41,813 nt of DNA, taken from NCBI RefSeq assembly GCF_001420715.1, contig NZ_LJJC01000004.1, forward strand, positions 1,266,268 through 1,308,080, given 5' to 3'. Positions 14,874 to 22,354 of the stretch are shown piece by piece (position 1 is the stretch's first letter; every line of letters begins with the position of its first letter). The notes under the pieces are model-generated. The model was not told the DNA's origin and did no database searches. It saw nothing but the letters and a program-made list of their open reading frames with translations. The stretch comes from Heyndrickxia shackletonii. GTDB taxonomy: Bacteria; Bacillota; Bacilli; Bacillales; Bacillaceae_C. A program made the position numbers and the translations under genes.

Positions 14874-15246
14874 TTGATTTTTTTAAAATAATGGGTTAGA
14901 ATTATTGTCAACTAGAAAATTTTCTGAAAAATAGGCAAAGTTGAGTAGTACCAACACTTTTGGGGGTATGAAAGATTGCTACCTATAACAATGATTATGT
15001 TAACTTGGCTAATCCTTATCATAATAAATCTTAGATACAGGATAAGATACCTATTTTTTGGAAGAAATTCTTATAAAATTTTGCTTTTATTAGAGTATTT
15101 AATAGGATAGCCGATACCCCAAAGTCGAAAAATCAGCCCCCTAGCATACCATTTTACACACCCAATAAAAATATTCATAAATTTCAAAGGATTCCCATAT
15201 TTTATATCGAATGTAATAGGTACAAAGATATAAGGGGGAAGATGAA
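14874..15246. other. Non-coding gap before the lipoprotein gene
   Basis: About 370 AT-rich bases hold no credible gene. A weak CTTATC/GATAAG pairing near 15015-15045 precedes ATTTTTT and may be a minor terminator. A promoter for the following lipoprotein gene should lie here, but no convincing -35/-10 pair stands out. Confidence 0.5.
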
Positions 15247-16062
15247 ATGAGGAAATTTTGGGTAGTTTTTTTATTTTCATTATTATTAGTAGGTTGTTCT
15301 GCTTCTGGTAAACCAAGTAATGTGAGTGATGAAATATGGAATGGTGGAAAACAGTACACTATTTACATAAATAAGATTGTGGAAGAAAAAGGGGAAGCAG
15401 ATGATAACTTTAATGATACGTTACTATCCTTTCTCTCTAGCAAAAGTGAATCAGAAATGTCTAGTAAGGAAAGAGAAATTGTGAATAATTTAAGATTTTT
15501 AAATCTTAATTTTCTTAAAGTAAGAATTGCTCAATTATCAGGTGGAGATACAAAAGAAAGCCTTAAAGAATATAATAAGTATTATGACAAGATGGAAAAA
15601 ATATATGGAAAATCGAATTTAGTTGCAAGTAATTTAGATGAAGATTTTATTAAAAAATCCCTCGTCACTCAAGTTACCAAAAAAACTGCAAATGATGAAG
15701 GTATTAAAGAAGCATATATGTCTGAGCAAAATTTATCATTGACTGCAAATGAAGTTTCATACAATATGCCAAATAACTTAGATAAACCATTCTTCATTGA
15801 GGGTGAAGTAAAATTATGTAATTATTACAATTATGGATTTACTAATGAAAAAGACTTGTTTTGTGGTCAATTAACTCCAACCAATGGGAACTATTCTGAT
15901 TCATGGTATTTATATTTTCATAGAGAATCTTTTGATCCACTTTATCAGAAATTGATTAATGGTGGGACTTCTGAAGTTATGGTTACTGCTATTATTCCGA
16001 GTAGAGCATATCAAAGTGGTCAAGGTAACATGGCAAGAGTAAAACATATCCAGTTTAAATAA
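15247..16062 (+). CDS. Putative lipoprotein (satellite cargo)
   Basis: ATG 15247 after AAGGGGGAAGATGAA encodes 271 residues. A short basic N-terminus, a hydrophobic segment and the lipobox LLVGC (Cys17) predict lipid anchoring on the outer face of the membrane. The body is helical in the first half (EREIVNNLRFLNLNFLKVRI) and beta-rich in the second, ending ARVKHIQFK. It interrupts the run of head genes and has its own terminator, so it looks like an inserted cargo gene. Phage lipoproteins often block DNA entry by related phages, but I recognise no specific family. Confidence 0.7.
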   Translation: MRKFWVVFLFSLLLVGCSASGKPSNVSDEIWNGGKQYTIYINKIVEEKGEADDNFNDTLLSFLSSKSESEMSSKEREIVNNLRFLNLNFLKVRIAQLSGGDTKESLKEYNKYYDKMEKIYGKSNLVASNLDEDFIKKSLVTQVTKKTANDEGIKEAYMSEQNLSLTANEVSYNMPNNLDKPFFIEGEVKLCNYYNYGFTNEKDLFCGQLTPTNGNYSDSWYLYFHRESFDPLYQKLINGGTSEVMVTAIIPSRAYQSGQGNMARVKHIQFK

Positions 16063-16071
16063 TCAAATTCT

Positions 16072-16100
16072 CACTCCATAAAGTTATGGAGTGTTTTTAA
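16072..16100 (+). terminator. Terminator after the lipoprotein gene
   Basis: CACTCCATA (16072-16080) pairs with TATGGAGTG (16085-16093) around AAGT, followed by TTTTTAATTTT. Confidence 0.85.
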
Positions 16101-16123
16101 TTTTACAGAAAGGAATGATATAG

Positions 16124-16468
16124 ATGAATAACCTTCAACGTGTCCAATTAGAAACAAAAGGGGTAAAACTAGATCAATCTGAATTAACCATCTACCTACA
16201 AGAAAACGACTTGCAGCCATTTGAAGAATATAACCCACAATCAGCAACAAATAAACGGAATATTTACCGTTCAGCATTGAGCGTATTAGAAAGTATCGCT
16301 TCATCTCCCGACACCATGAAGTCATATAAGATGGATGATATTACAATAAGAGATTTTCACGCAAAAGTATTGAATCAGATTGACAATTTAGAACGGAAAA
16401 TAAGGCAAATGAAAACGGACGACCAGCTACAAGGGGAGTCTAACTTTTTCATGTTGTTTGCGGATTAA
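16124..16468 (+). CDS. Probable head completion (adaptor) protein
   Basis: This 114-residue protein starts after AGAAAGGAATG. It has the all-helical layout of siphophage head-tail adaptors (SPP1 gp15/HK97 gp6 type). IYRSALSVLESIASSPD is followed by a short strand YKMDDITIRDF and the helix AKVLNQIDNLERKIRQMK. Such proteins form a ring under the portal after DNA filling. Position downstream of portal and before the next connector candidate supports this. Similarity at the residue level is modest, so this is a structural-pattern call. Confidence 0.6.
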   Translation: MNNLQRVQLETKGVKLDQSELTIYLQENDLQPFEEYNPQSATNKRNIYRSALSVLESIASSPDTMKSYKMDDITIRDFHAKVLNQIDNLERKIRQMKTDDQLQGESNFFMLFAD

Positions 16469-16476
16469 AAAAGGGC

Positions 16477-16492
16477 ATTGCAAATTTGCAAT
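16477..16492 (+). repeat. Perfect 16-bp palindrome
   Basis: ATTGCAAATTTGCAAT lies just after the adaptor gene within AAAAAGGGC ... ACCTAAAAGG. There is no T-run, so it may be an operator rather than a terminator. Confidence 0.5.
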
Positions 16493-16600
16493 ACCTAAAA
16501 GGATAGTTATAAAAAATTGTCAAAATCGACAACAATTTAATGTAATTTTACAATAGTGGAAATTGTTTGTAAACAAAATAGTACAAAAGGAGGTATATAA

Positions 16601-17167
16601 ATGTTTAATCTAGTTGATGACTTCCAATATATATTAGATAGTTTAGGTATAGATGTTCAGATTAATGCAGTATCTACAAAGGCAGTAATAACTAATACAC
16701 CTGTTAATGCTAATTATGATGATAAGAAGATCAATACACTTGATGTAATTAAACGTGGTGATAAGGTTACCTATGAAGATGGAGTGTATTTAATTATTTC
16801 AGAAATTAATGGGGATAGATACGGAAAATATAAGGGATTAATGAGGAGAACTAACTTTATTATTCCTATTAAAGTAGGTGAAGAAAAAGAATACGTTGGA
16901 ACTAATGATTTTGGTGAACCCGTTTATAAAATTACACCTGTTAATGTAAATGAAGAATGTATAGTTGCTAATCAAACAGCGTCAGTTGAAAACGGTTCTA
17001 TTAGATTACCAAATGGAAATATTGATTTAATGTTCCAAGACAATGAGAATACGAAGAAAATCAAATTGAATGATAAATTCTCAGTTTCAGATCAATATTA
17101 TAAAGTCATTGGATTTGATAATACTGAAATAGGATTAATTATTGTAAAGTGTGAAAAGACTACCTAA
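16601..17167 (+). CDS. Probable head-tail connector (stopper-like) protein
   Basis: This 188-residue beta-rich protein starts at ATG after AAAGGAGG. The first half contains VDDFQYILDSLGIDVQI and KRGDKVTYEDGVYLIISEIN, patterns found in siphophage stopper or neck proteins that close the filled head. A linker, TNDFGEPVYKITPVN, resembles the motif in the gene at 5654-6064. The second half repeats a similar barrel (KIKLNDKFSVSDQYYKVIGF), suggesting a duplicated domain. It is the last head gene before attR; no tail gene follows. The call depends on context and strand pattern. Confidence 0.55.
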   Translation: MFNLVDDFQYILDSLGIDVQINAVSTKAVITNTPVNANYDDKKINTLDVIKRGDKVTYEDGVYLIISEINGDRYGKYKGLMRRTNFIIPIKVGEEKEYVGTNDFGEPVYKITPVNVNEECIVANQTASVENGSIRLPNGNIDLMFQDNENTKKIKLNDKFSVSDQYYKVIGFDNTEIGLIIVKCEKTT

Positions 17168-17174
17168 TAAATAA

Positions 17175-17203
17175 TTGACAAGATTTTCCCCTTCATTTAC
17201 TAT
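17175..17203 (+). promoter_or_regulatory. Strong promoter firing across attR
   Basis: A perfect TTGACA (17175-17180), a 17-base spacer and TACTAT (17198-17203) lie just past the last satellite gene. In the integrated state transcripts would cross attR and stop at 17389-17425. In the excised circle the same promoter would read through attP into the integrase gene. Confidence 0.75.
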
Positions 17204-17310
17204 TAGGGTATAGATAAGGTTCGTTTTTGTACTAAATATTATGCAGTAGAAACACTGTAATTGAAAATAAACATTTATATATCAACGTCTATCGGATATT
17301 TCAAAAATTA

Positions 17311-17388
17311 GTGGTGCAACGGATAGCACGTAAGATTCCGGTTCTTAAAATGGGGGTTCGATTCCCTCCGAGGGCGCTAATAAAGGTG
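17311..17388 (+). repeat. attR: right 78-bp attachment-site repeat
   Basis: This is a perfect copy of 1106-1183. It holds the tRNA-Arg gene from position 7 onward and lacks the first six acceptor bases, so this partial tRNA is not functional. Confidence 0.97.
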
Positions 17389-17425
17389 AAAAACACTTGT
17401 AAATTTTTATAAGTGTTTTTTTTTA
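17389..17425 (+). terminator. Original tRNA-Arg terminator, displaced
   Basis: AAAAACACTT (17389-17398) pairs with AAGTGTTTTT (17411-17420), followed by more T. It begins at the first base after attR, so before integration it would have followed the tRNA-Arg gene directly. Confidence 0.85.
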
Positions 17426-17584
17426 TTATAATGATGATGAGAAAACGTTAACGTTAAGAAAAGAAATGTAAGACAAACATTTCAGCGAAGCGCATCCCTA
17501 ATGTTAACACGAGTAATAATAACTTAGAGTTCCGTCTAAACTACAATACAATTCCATCATTATTCTTCTTTTACCTGCAATAAT

Positions 17585-17905
17585 TTAGATGTTTTTCTTC
17601 AAGTGCTTGCGTATTCTTATAATTCCTTCCTCAATTGCAATTCAAACGCGAGCTCTATTATAAGTATTTTAGTTTCGTAACGATTCCTTTATATGATTCT
17701 TTCCGTATTCGTTCAAAAATAGTTGATATTCTCCTATAAAAATGAAGCGGCTCAATGAATGGATTACTAAGATATTACCAAGACCTATTATAGATTTCAT
17801 TTTTTGATATTCAGGTCTTTACAGAATCTTTATCGCAAAAGATTCTATTGCATCCATATTTCTCTAGTTCCTCAATCTGTCTATCTAAATTTTGATATTT
17901 AGAAC
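17585..17905 (-). pseudogene. Serine recombinase (resolvase) remnant
   Basis: On the minus strand, one frame reads YQNLDRQIEELEKYGCNRIF then CDKDS. After a stop and frameshift it continues EYQKMKSIIGLGNILVIHSL then SRF and FLNEYGKNHIKES, and a third frame gives AIEEGIIRIRKHLKKNI. This is the catalytic-domain order of small resolvases/invertases (NQNLDRQ..L, IF.DK.S, LGD.LVI.SLDR), followed by the linker. The N-terminal catalytic serine and the DNA-binding domain are missing or unreadable. The gene is dead and shows that this tRNA-side region received mobile DNA before or besides the satellite. Confidence 0.75.
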
Positions 17906-17943
17906 TTTAGAAACCGTACCAAACCAAAATAGAGATATTTTAA

Positions 17944-18080
17944 GGGAGATAATCATTCCAAAAGATACAGTTGTAAAAGCTGAATATACTTAAGAGTTTG
18001 GTTGGGTATTTGAATACCAAGGAAAGAAATGCTGGCAATATAATTATAGTATTGAAGATATTATTAAAATAAGAAAATAG
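17944..18080 (+). pseudogene. Unrecognised gene relic with an in-frame stop
   Basis: One frame reads REIIIPKDTVVKAEYT, a TAA, then EFGWVFEYQGKKCWQYNYSI and EDIIKIRK before a TAG. Its composition is protein-like and it ends 12 bases before the next gene's ATG. No start or family is evident, so this is a tentative call. Confidence 0.4.
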
Positions 18081-18091
18081 GGGTGATTTAA

Positions 18092-18463
18092 ATGTCAGAA
18101 TTAAAATCATGTATAATATATGGAATTAACGTTGTTAATGAGAACGGAGATTTGAGTTACGACGCTGCAAATATTATAAGCTCAATAGCAGATAAATATG
18201 ATGGAGTTGAAGCAAGATGGGCTGGAAGAAACGGTCAAGAACCATCATATGTTGTAATTGGGATTGTATTAGAAGATTACACTGAAAATGATTCATGTGT
18301 AGTCTTGGAAGAGCTTCTTCAAAAAGAAAAGGTAGCAGAAAGAACTTTTCCAATTCTACCAATCCTTAGAGACGTCGAAAATCTTTATAAAGAGCATGAT
18401 TGTCTTAAAAATGTGGATTATGATAATATACCTTACACAATGATAATACACACTGAAGATTAA
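18092..18463 (+). CDS. Hypothetical protein
   Basis: ATG 18092 after ATAGGGGTGATTTA encodes 123 acidic residues, with alternating strands and helices (YGINVVNENGDLSYDAANII, EPSYVVIGIVLEDY, VLEELLQKEKVAERTFPILP). No membrane segment, signal peptide or catalytic motif is seen. The stretch just upstream reads as a decayed gene, so the two may once have formed a pair. No family is recognised. Confidence 0.6.
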   Translation: MSELKSCIIYGINVVNENGDLSYDAANIISSIADKYDGVEARWAGRNGQEPSYVVIGIVLEDYTENDSCVVLEELLQKEKVAERTFPILPILRDVENLYKEHDCLKNVDYDNIPYTMIIHTED

Positions 18464-18674
18464 AGTTTTAAAAATATTTTAATTTTCGTATATATTTATG
18501 GCTAATTGTGAAAAGAGATACCGAATAGTATGGAACAAACACAAGAAGCAACTCTTTCCTATTTGAAGGAATAGCTTGAATAGGTGTTTACCTCAAAGAA
18601 GTAATAATCGTGGAAGTTTATCGTGATACCTTTTTAGAGTAACATCACTAATAATAGTTTTATATACTTTTATC

Positions 18675-18710
18675 GAACCCATGAACTAATCATCAAAGGG
18701 TTCTTTTTTT
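18675..18710 (+). terminator. Rho-independent terminator
   Basis: GAACCC (18675-18680) pairs with GGGTTC (18698-18703), with a further ATGA/TCAT pairing inside, followed by TTTTTTT. It could end transcription of the hypothetical gene. The 210 bases between hold no other recognisable gene. Confidence 0.75.
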
Positions 18711-18764
18711 ATGTGGAATAATACCCTTTTGTAAATTGGCTTCAACTTTAGTAGCAATTGCAAA

Positions 18765-18792
18765 AAGGTAGAAGCATCTAAAAGATGCTTCT
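18765..18792 (-). terminator. Terminator of the YjcZ-like gene
   Basis: AGAAGCATCT (18770-18779) and AGATGCTTCT (18783-18792) form a 10-bp stem. On the minus strand the 3' side runs ACCTTTTT. Confidence 0.8.
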
Positions 18793-18805
18793 ATAGCAGT
18801 GAAAA

Positions 18806-18901
18806 TTAATAAACATAGGAAGTTCCAACGATTATGAGCAGTATAAATAACACTACTATTAGAGCAAATCCAGCTCTGTGGTGATGATGTTCTTTGCTCA
18901 T
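18806..18901 (-). CDS. YjcZ family sporulation peptide
   Basis: On the minus strand, an ATG at 18901 after AAGGGGGTG encodes 31 residues. A short polar head, MSKEHHHHR, is followed by AGFALIVVLFILLIIVGTSY. The G-F-A-L-I-V-V-L-F-I-L-L-I-I-V-G core is the hallmark of YjcZ/SscA-type peptides, tiny membrane proteins made during sporulation in Bacillus and needed in some cases for coat assembly. The head here is His-rich rather than Gly/Tyr-rich. It is monocistronic with its own terminator. Most gene finders would miss a gene this short. Confidence 0.88.
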   Translation of the reverse strand: MSKEHHHHRAGFALIVVLFILLIIVGTSYVY

Positions 18902-19095
18902 CTTTAGAACACCCCCTTGGTTATAGATATATTTAGTTTATGTTTTTTACGCAAAATTGCTTGTACTTAAGGACAAAAATGAAGAATTCATACAGGTTTT
19001 ACTTTAAAGGATTATGTGTAACAGAAGTTAGTAGTGGCAATAAAATTTTTCGATTTATTTGGGGAATTTAGTGAATGATTGATGAAAATTAAAAA

Positions 19096-19118
19096 GGCGA
19101 CTATATAGTCGCCATGTA
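19096..19118 (-). terminator. Terminator downstream of the NAGPA-domain gene
   Basis: GGCGACTATATAGTCGCC (19096-19113) is a perfect palindrome. Read on the minus strand it is followed by TTTTTAATTTT. Confidence 0.8.
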
Positions 19119-19225
19119 GAAAGTTTGCGGAAAAATAGGAAATTATTCCACAAATGTTAGTTTACCATACTTTGTAATTTTTTACATTAGCTTTTTGAAT
19201 ATCTTAACAAAATGATTAGAAAAGG

Positions 19226-20263
19226 CTAGTGCGGAATAACTACCCAAGCATTAGGTAAATATCGCATACCGACAGCTGTATCCGTAGCGGGCTTTAACAG
19301 CAATTGTCCATTATGGATCATCGTTGTGGATCCTCCGCCATCCATTGCAATGGCATTAGTTACTTGATATTTCTCAAACATCTGGGCCATGTCAGACATG
19401 GACGCGCCGCGATGTGTCTTATTCCAATAAAATCGGCCATCCGTGATAATCATGATAACATCTCCGTTTTTCGCTTGGCCAATGGCAGTGCGCGGCGCCC
19501 AGCCCCACGCTCCATCAATTGCAGGAGTTACTCGATTAACTCCATTCACAATCAATTGTGGGCCAAAGCTTACCGCATCACTTACGCCTAAGTTCAGTAA
19601 TTGATTGACAGAATATTTACCGGTTATGAATTGACCGTCTTTTAGAAAACCTCCTACAAGCTGTGGGATATTTCGATCTCCCTTTGGTGAAGCTAGGACA
19701 TTTCCCTGACTAATAACAATTCCAGTCGCTTTTCCCCCCGAGCCAGTTCCTCCGCGATCCACAAATCCTCCTCCATTAATACCAGCAATTCCTTGATTTT
19801 CAGATATCAATTCGGAAAGTGCTTGACCTTTATCAGGCAGTCTTGATTGCACTAAATGAACCGTTGTTGGATCTGAAATGACCAAAATTTTTGCCGTATA
19901 GTTTGCTGTATCAATGGTATCCTCGTGAATATTCAATTGTTTACTTCCAATGTTATTAATGCTGTCAACTGCTGTCTGGACAGTTGGAGGATGATAAAAT
20001 GCTTTTTTCAACTTATCGATCTCTGATTGTGGGAGTAGAAATCCCATATATTTCACATATCGGGCATGCTGCGTTGATAATACTGACCCGACTAGCATTT
20101 TTCTAAATTGTAAACCTTGATTTGTACCATATAAAAAACCGCCTCCTATGATGAAGACAGAAACAAAAACAATTGTAAAAACTCTCCAAAAGCGTTTCCT
20201 TGCTTTTTTTCGCTTTCGTTGAATACGAGAGCTTGTATTAACCTTATTTTTTAATTCATCCAT
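19226..20263 (-). CDS. Phosphodiester glycosidase (NAGPA-domain) membrane protein
   Basis: This 345-residue protein has a very basic cytoplasmic start (RIQRKRKKARKRFWR), one membrane helix at about residues 27-47 (VFTIVFVSVFIIGGGFLYG) and an external domain. The domain carries NAGPA/DUF2233 motifs: GIAGINGGGFVDRGG, VSFGPQLIVNG, RTAIGQAKNGDVIMIITDG and AIAMDGGGSTTMIHNG. Relatives remove GlcNAc from phosphodiester links and are often encoded near exopolysaccharide genes. The substrate here is unknown. ATG at 20263 follows AAGGAGAATCATC. It is transcribed divergently from sigL. Confidence 0.88.
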   Translation of the reverse strand: MDELKNKVNTSSRIQRKRKKARKRFWRVFTIVFVSVFIIGGGFLYGTNQGLQFRKMLVGSVLSTQHARYVKYMGFLLPQSEIDKLKKAFYHPPTVQTAVDSINNIGSKQLNIHEDTIDTANYTAKILVISDPTTVHLVQSRLPDKGQALSELISENQGIAGINGGGFVDRGGTGSGGKATGIVISQGNVLASPKGDRNIPQLVGGFLKDGQFITGKYSVNQLLNLGVSDAVSFGPQLIVNGVNRVTPAIDGAWGWAPRTAIGQAKNGDVIMIITDGRFYWNKTHRGASMSDMAQMFEKYQVTNAIAMDGGGSTTMIHNGQLLLKPATDTAVGMRYLPNAWVVIPH

Positions 20264-20524
20264 GATGATTCTCCTTATTAAGAATGAAAATAAGTCAATG
20301 TACCAGTATATTGTACCTACAAAACATCCAAACTGCCAATCTACTTTTTGGAATTGGTAATAAAAAAGTACTATATATTATTATAGGAACTTTCTCTTAT
20401 AATTTCATTAAAATATAATAAGAATTATACGGTAACAATAGCCAATAAGTATATCCTTAACAAAAAAGAAATATACGAATCCACTATTCTAGTGTAAAAT
20501 AAAATCTAGAAAGGGGATGTATGG

Positions 20525-21856
20525 ATGGATTTACAAGCAGGTTTATGGCAGCAGCAAACATTAAAGCTGACCATGACACAGGAATTGAAACAAGCCATTG
20601 AAATTTTACAATATTCAGCTCAAGAATTGTCTTCTTTTTTAGAAACAAAAGCGCTGGAGAACCCCCTTATACAGTTGGAACATTCCAATATAAAATTAAT
20701 GGATCCTCATTTTGATTATACAAAGAAAAGTAAATTTAGAAAGATCGAAAAAGATGACAGGGATTGGGTGCAGCAAATTGCCAAAAAGTCAGGTTCATTA
20801 CAGGAATACTTACTATTTCAGGCACATTTGAAAGCGCTAACAAAGACCGAAAAAAAAGTGATATATTGCCTTATTAATAGTCTTGATGCAAACGGGTATT
20901 TGAGCATTGAAAAAGAGGAACTAATAGAGACACTCGGTGTGGATGAAGAAGCGATATCAAAAGGAATTCTTTTTCTTCAATCACTTGAACCTGCAGGGGT
21001 CGGTGCGCAAAGCTTGCAAGAGTGTTTATTGCTGCAGGCAAAAAAAGAAGAGAAATGTCCGAAGCTTGTTTTTGATATTCTTCAAAATTACTTTATGGAA
21101 TTTGCAGAAAAAAAGTGGAAAATAATATCGAAGAAACTGAATGTTGAAATTCAAAAGATTCAGGAAGCAGCTGATTTTATACAAACTCTTGATCCGCGTC
21201 CTGGATCACATTTTATTACGGAAAAACCACAGTATGTTTTGCCTGATTTAATTGTAATGGGTAATCAAAATAAACTAGATGTTTATTTATTTGAAAAGCA
21301 TCTACCAAATGTGCAATTTCAAAAGGAATATTATACAATGATGTCAGCCTATAAGGATGTTCAGGTGCAGCAATTTTTAAAGGATAAGAACTATGATTTT
21401 CAATGGCTAATGAAAGGATTGGAACAGCGAAAAGAAACGCTCTTAAAAGTCGGCCGCTCGATTTTACAGAAACAAATGGATTTCTTTCATAAGGGAAAGG
21501 GATATTTAAAGCCGATGACCATGAGAGAAGTAGCGGATGACATAGGAACGCATGAATCCACGGTCAGCAGGGCGGTTCGAGAAAAATATATCCAAACCCC
21601 CTTTGGAACTTTTGAGCTTAAGCATTTTTTCTCTGCGGCTTTACATAGTGCAGATGAAACGAATGCATCAGCTGTTCAAGTAAAGGATAAAATAGTCCAA
21701 TTAATTCAGCAAGAAGACAAAATCAAGCCCCTTTCCGATCAAACGATCGTCGAAGCCCTGCAACAAGAAGGCATCACTGTTTCGAGAAGAACAGTAGCGA
21801 AATACCGGGATCAATTGAATATATTGCCCTCATCTAAAAGAAGACGGTTTATATAA
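20525..21856 (+). CDS. sigL: RNA polymerase sigma-54 factor
   Basis: This 443-residue protein is full length for SigL/RpoN, which directs RNA polymerase to -24/-12 promoters and needs AAA+ activators. The Gln/Leu-rich region I is at the start (MDLQAGLWQQQTLKLTMTQE). The core-binding region follows. The HTH is TMREVADDIGTHESTVSRAV, and the diagnostic RpoN box is SRRTVAKYRDQL near the C-terminus. The ATG at 20525 lies after AGAAAGGGGATG; an ATG four bases earlier is out of frame. It stands immediately upstream of the central glycolytic operon, as in several Bacillaceae. Confidence 0.97.
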   Translation: MDLQAGLWQQQTLKLTMTQELKQAIEILQYSAQELSSFLETKALENPLIQLEHSNIKLMDPHFDYTKKSKFRKIEKDDRDWVQQIAKKSGSLQEYLLFQAHLKALTKTEKKVIYCLINSLDANGYLSIEKEELIETLGVDEEAISKGILFLQSLEPAGVGAQSLQECLLLQAKKEEKCPKLVFDILQNYFMEFAEKKWKIISKKLNVEIQKIQEAADFIQTLDPRPGSHFITEKPQYVLPDLIVMGNQNKLDVYLFEKHLPNVQFQKEYYTMMSAYKDVQVQQFLKDKNYDFQWLMKGLEQRKETLLKVGRSILQKQMDFFHKGKGYLKPMTMREVADDIGTHESTVSRAVREKYIQTPFGTFELKHFFSAALHSADETNASAVQVKDKIVQLIQQEDKIKPLSDQTIVEALQQEGITVSRRTVAKYRDQLNILPSSKRRRFI

Positions 21857-21972
21857 GAAATGCTCCAGTGGCTAGCCAATAGACATTGGAGCCAAACACA
21901 AACCATACTAGTAAAAAACTATTTGTTAAAAATGTATTCTTTCTTATCCATTAATGGAAGGAGACTTATTCG

Positions 21973-22215
21973 TTGCAGCAAGTTGTGTTCTATACAAGAG
22001 AGAAATGCCAGCTTTGTGAAGATGCTAAGCAAATTCTGAACCTTCTTCAGGATGATTATTTATTTGAGGTTGTAGAGAAGGATATTGAAAGCAGTGATGA
22101 ATGGACGGAAAAATACGGACTAATGATACCGGTAATTGAAATCGATGGAGAAATTGTTCAATATGGGCAAATCGATCCTTTTACAGTAAGTAAACGTTTG
22201 CAACAAAAAAGTTGA
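21973..22215 (+). CDS. Glutaredoxin-like thiol-disulfide protein
   Basis: This 80-residue protein has a TTG start after GGAAGGAGA. The thioredoxin-fold motif CQLC (Cys12, Cys15) follows the first strand QQVVFYTRE, and the cis-proline strand is GLMIPVIEIDGEIVQYG. It matches the short glutaredoxin-like (YfnC/DUF836-type) proteins found beside sigL and cggR in Bacilli. It probably takes part in thiol redox in the cytoplasm; no partner is evident. A terminator follows before the CggR operator. Confidence 0.88.
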   Translation: MQQVVFYTREKCQLCEDAKQILNLLQDDYLFEVVEKDIESSDEWTEKYGLMIPVIEIDGEIVQYGQIDPFTVSKRLQQKS

Positions 22216-22238
22216 TGCATCATAGTTGAATTATAAAA

Positions 22239-22283
22239 ATACCCCTGCTAAAATAAAAAATGTAGCAAGGGTATTTTTTTTCG
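22239..22283 (+). terminator. Terminator after the glutaredoxin-like gene
   Basis: AATACCCCTGCTA and TAGCAAGGGTATT (22263-22275) form a near-perfect stem, followed by a run of T. It insulates the glycolytic operon from sigL transcription. Confidence 0.88.
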
Positions 22284-22289
22284 GATAGA

Positions 22290-22325
22290 TGGGACACAAT
22301 ATGTCTATACGGGACACTTTTTGAC
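22290..22325 (+). promoter_or_regulatory. CggR operator
   Basis: TGGGACACAATATGTC (22290-22305), TATA, then CGGGACACTTTTTGAC (22310-22325) match the tandem CGGGAC-N6-TGTC pattern bound by Bacillus CggR. It lies 29 bases before cggR. CggR should repress the operon here until fructose-1,6-bisphosphate binds. Confidence 0.9.
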
Positions 22326-22354
22326 CCAGAGAATAACAGAAGGGGCCATACTAG

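Larger units (their letters stand above)
1184..17388 (+). mobile_element. Integrated 16.2-kb capsid-forming phage satellite (cf-PICI-like)
   Basis: The element lies between the 78-bp repeats, with the integrase beside attL. It carries a near-complete head and DNA-packaging set (scaffold, major capsid protein, TerS, TerL, portal, two connector candidates) plus a rep-like gene. No tail fibre, tube, tape measure, baseplate, lysin or CI-type repressor is recognisable. All main genes are open and have ribosome sites, which argues against a merely deleted prophage. Size and content fit capsid-forming phage-inducible islands known from other bacteria. Calling it a satellite is inference. The alternative is a compact defective prophage. 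Confidence 0.75.

Noticed and set aside
15071-15359. Two overlapping minus-strand frames opposite the lipoprotein start
   Set aside because: They lack ribosome sites, and the plus strand carries a clear signal peptide and lipobox in the overlapping part.
17305-17382. Second functional tRNA-Arg
   Set aside because: The first six acceptor bases are replaced by unrelated sequence, so the acceptor stem cannot form; it is only attR.
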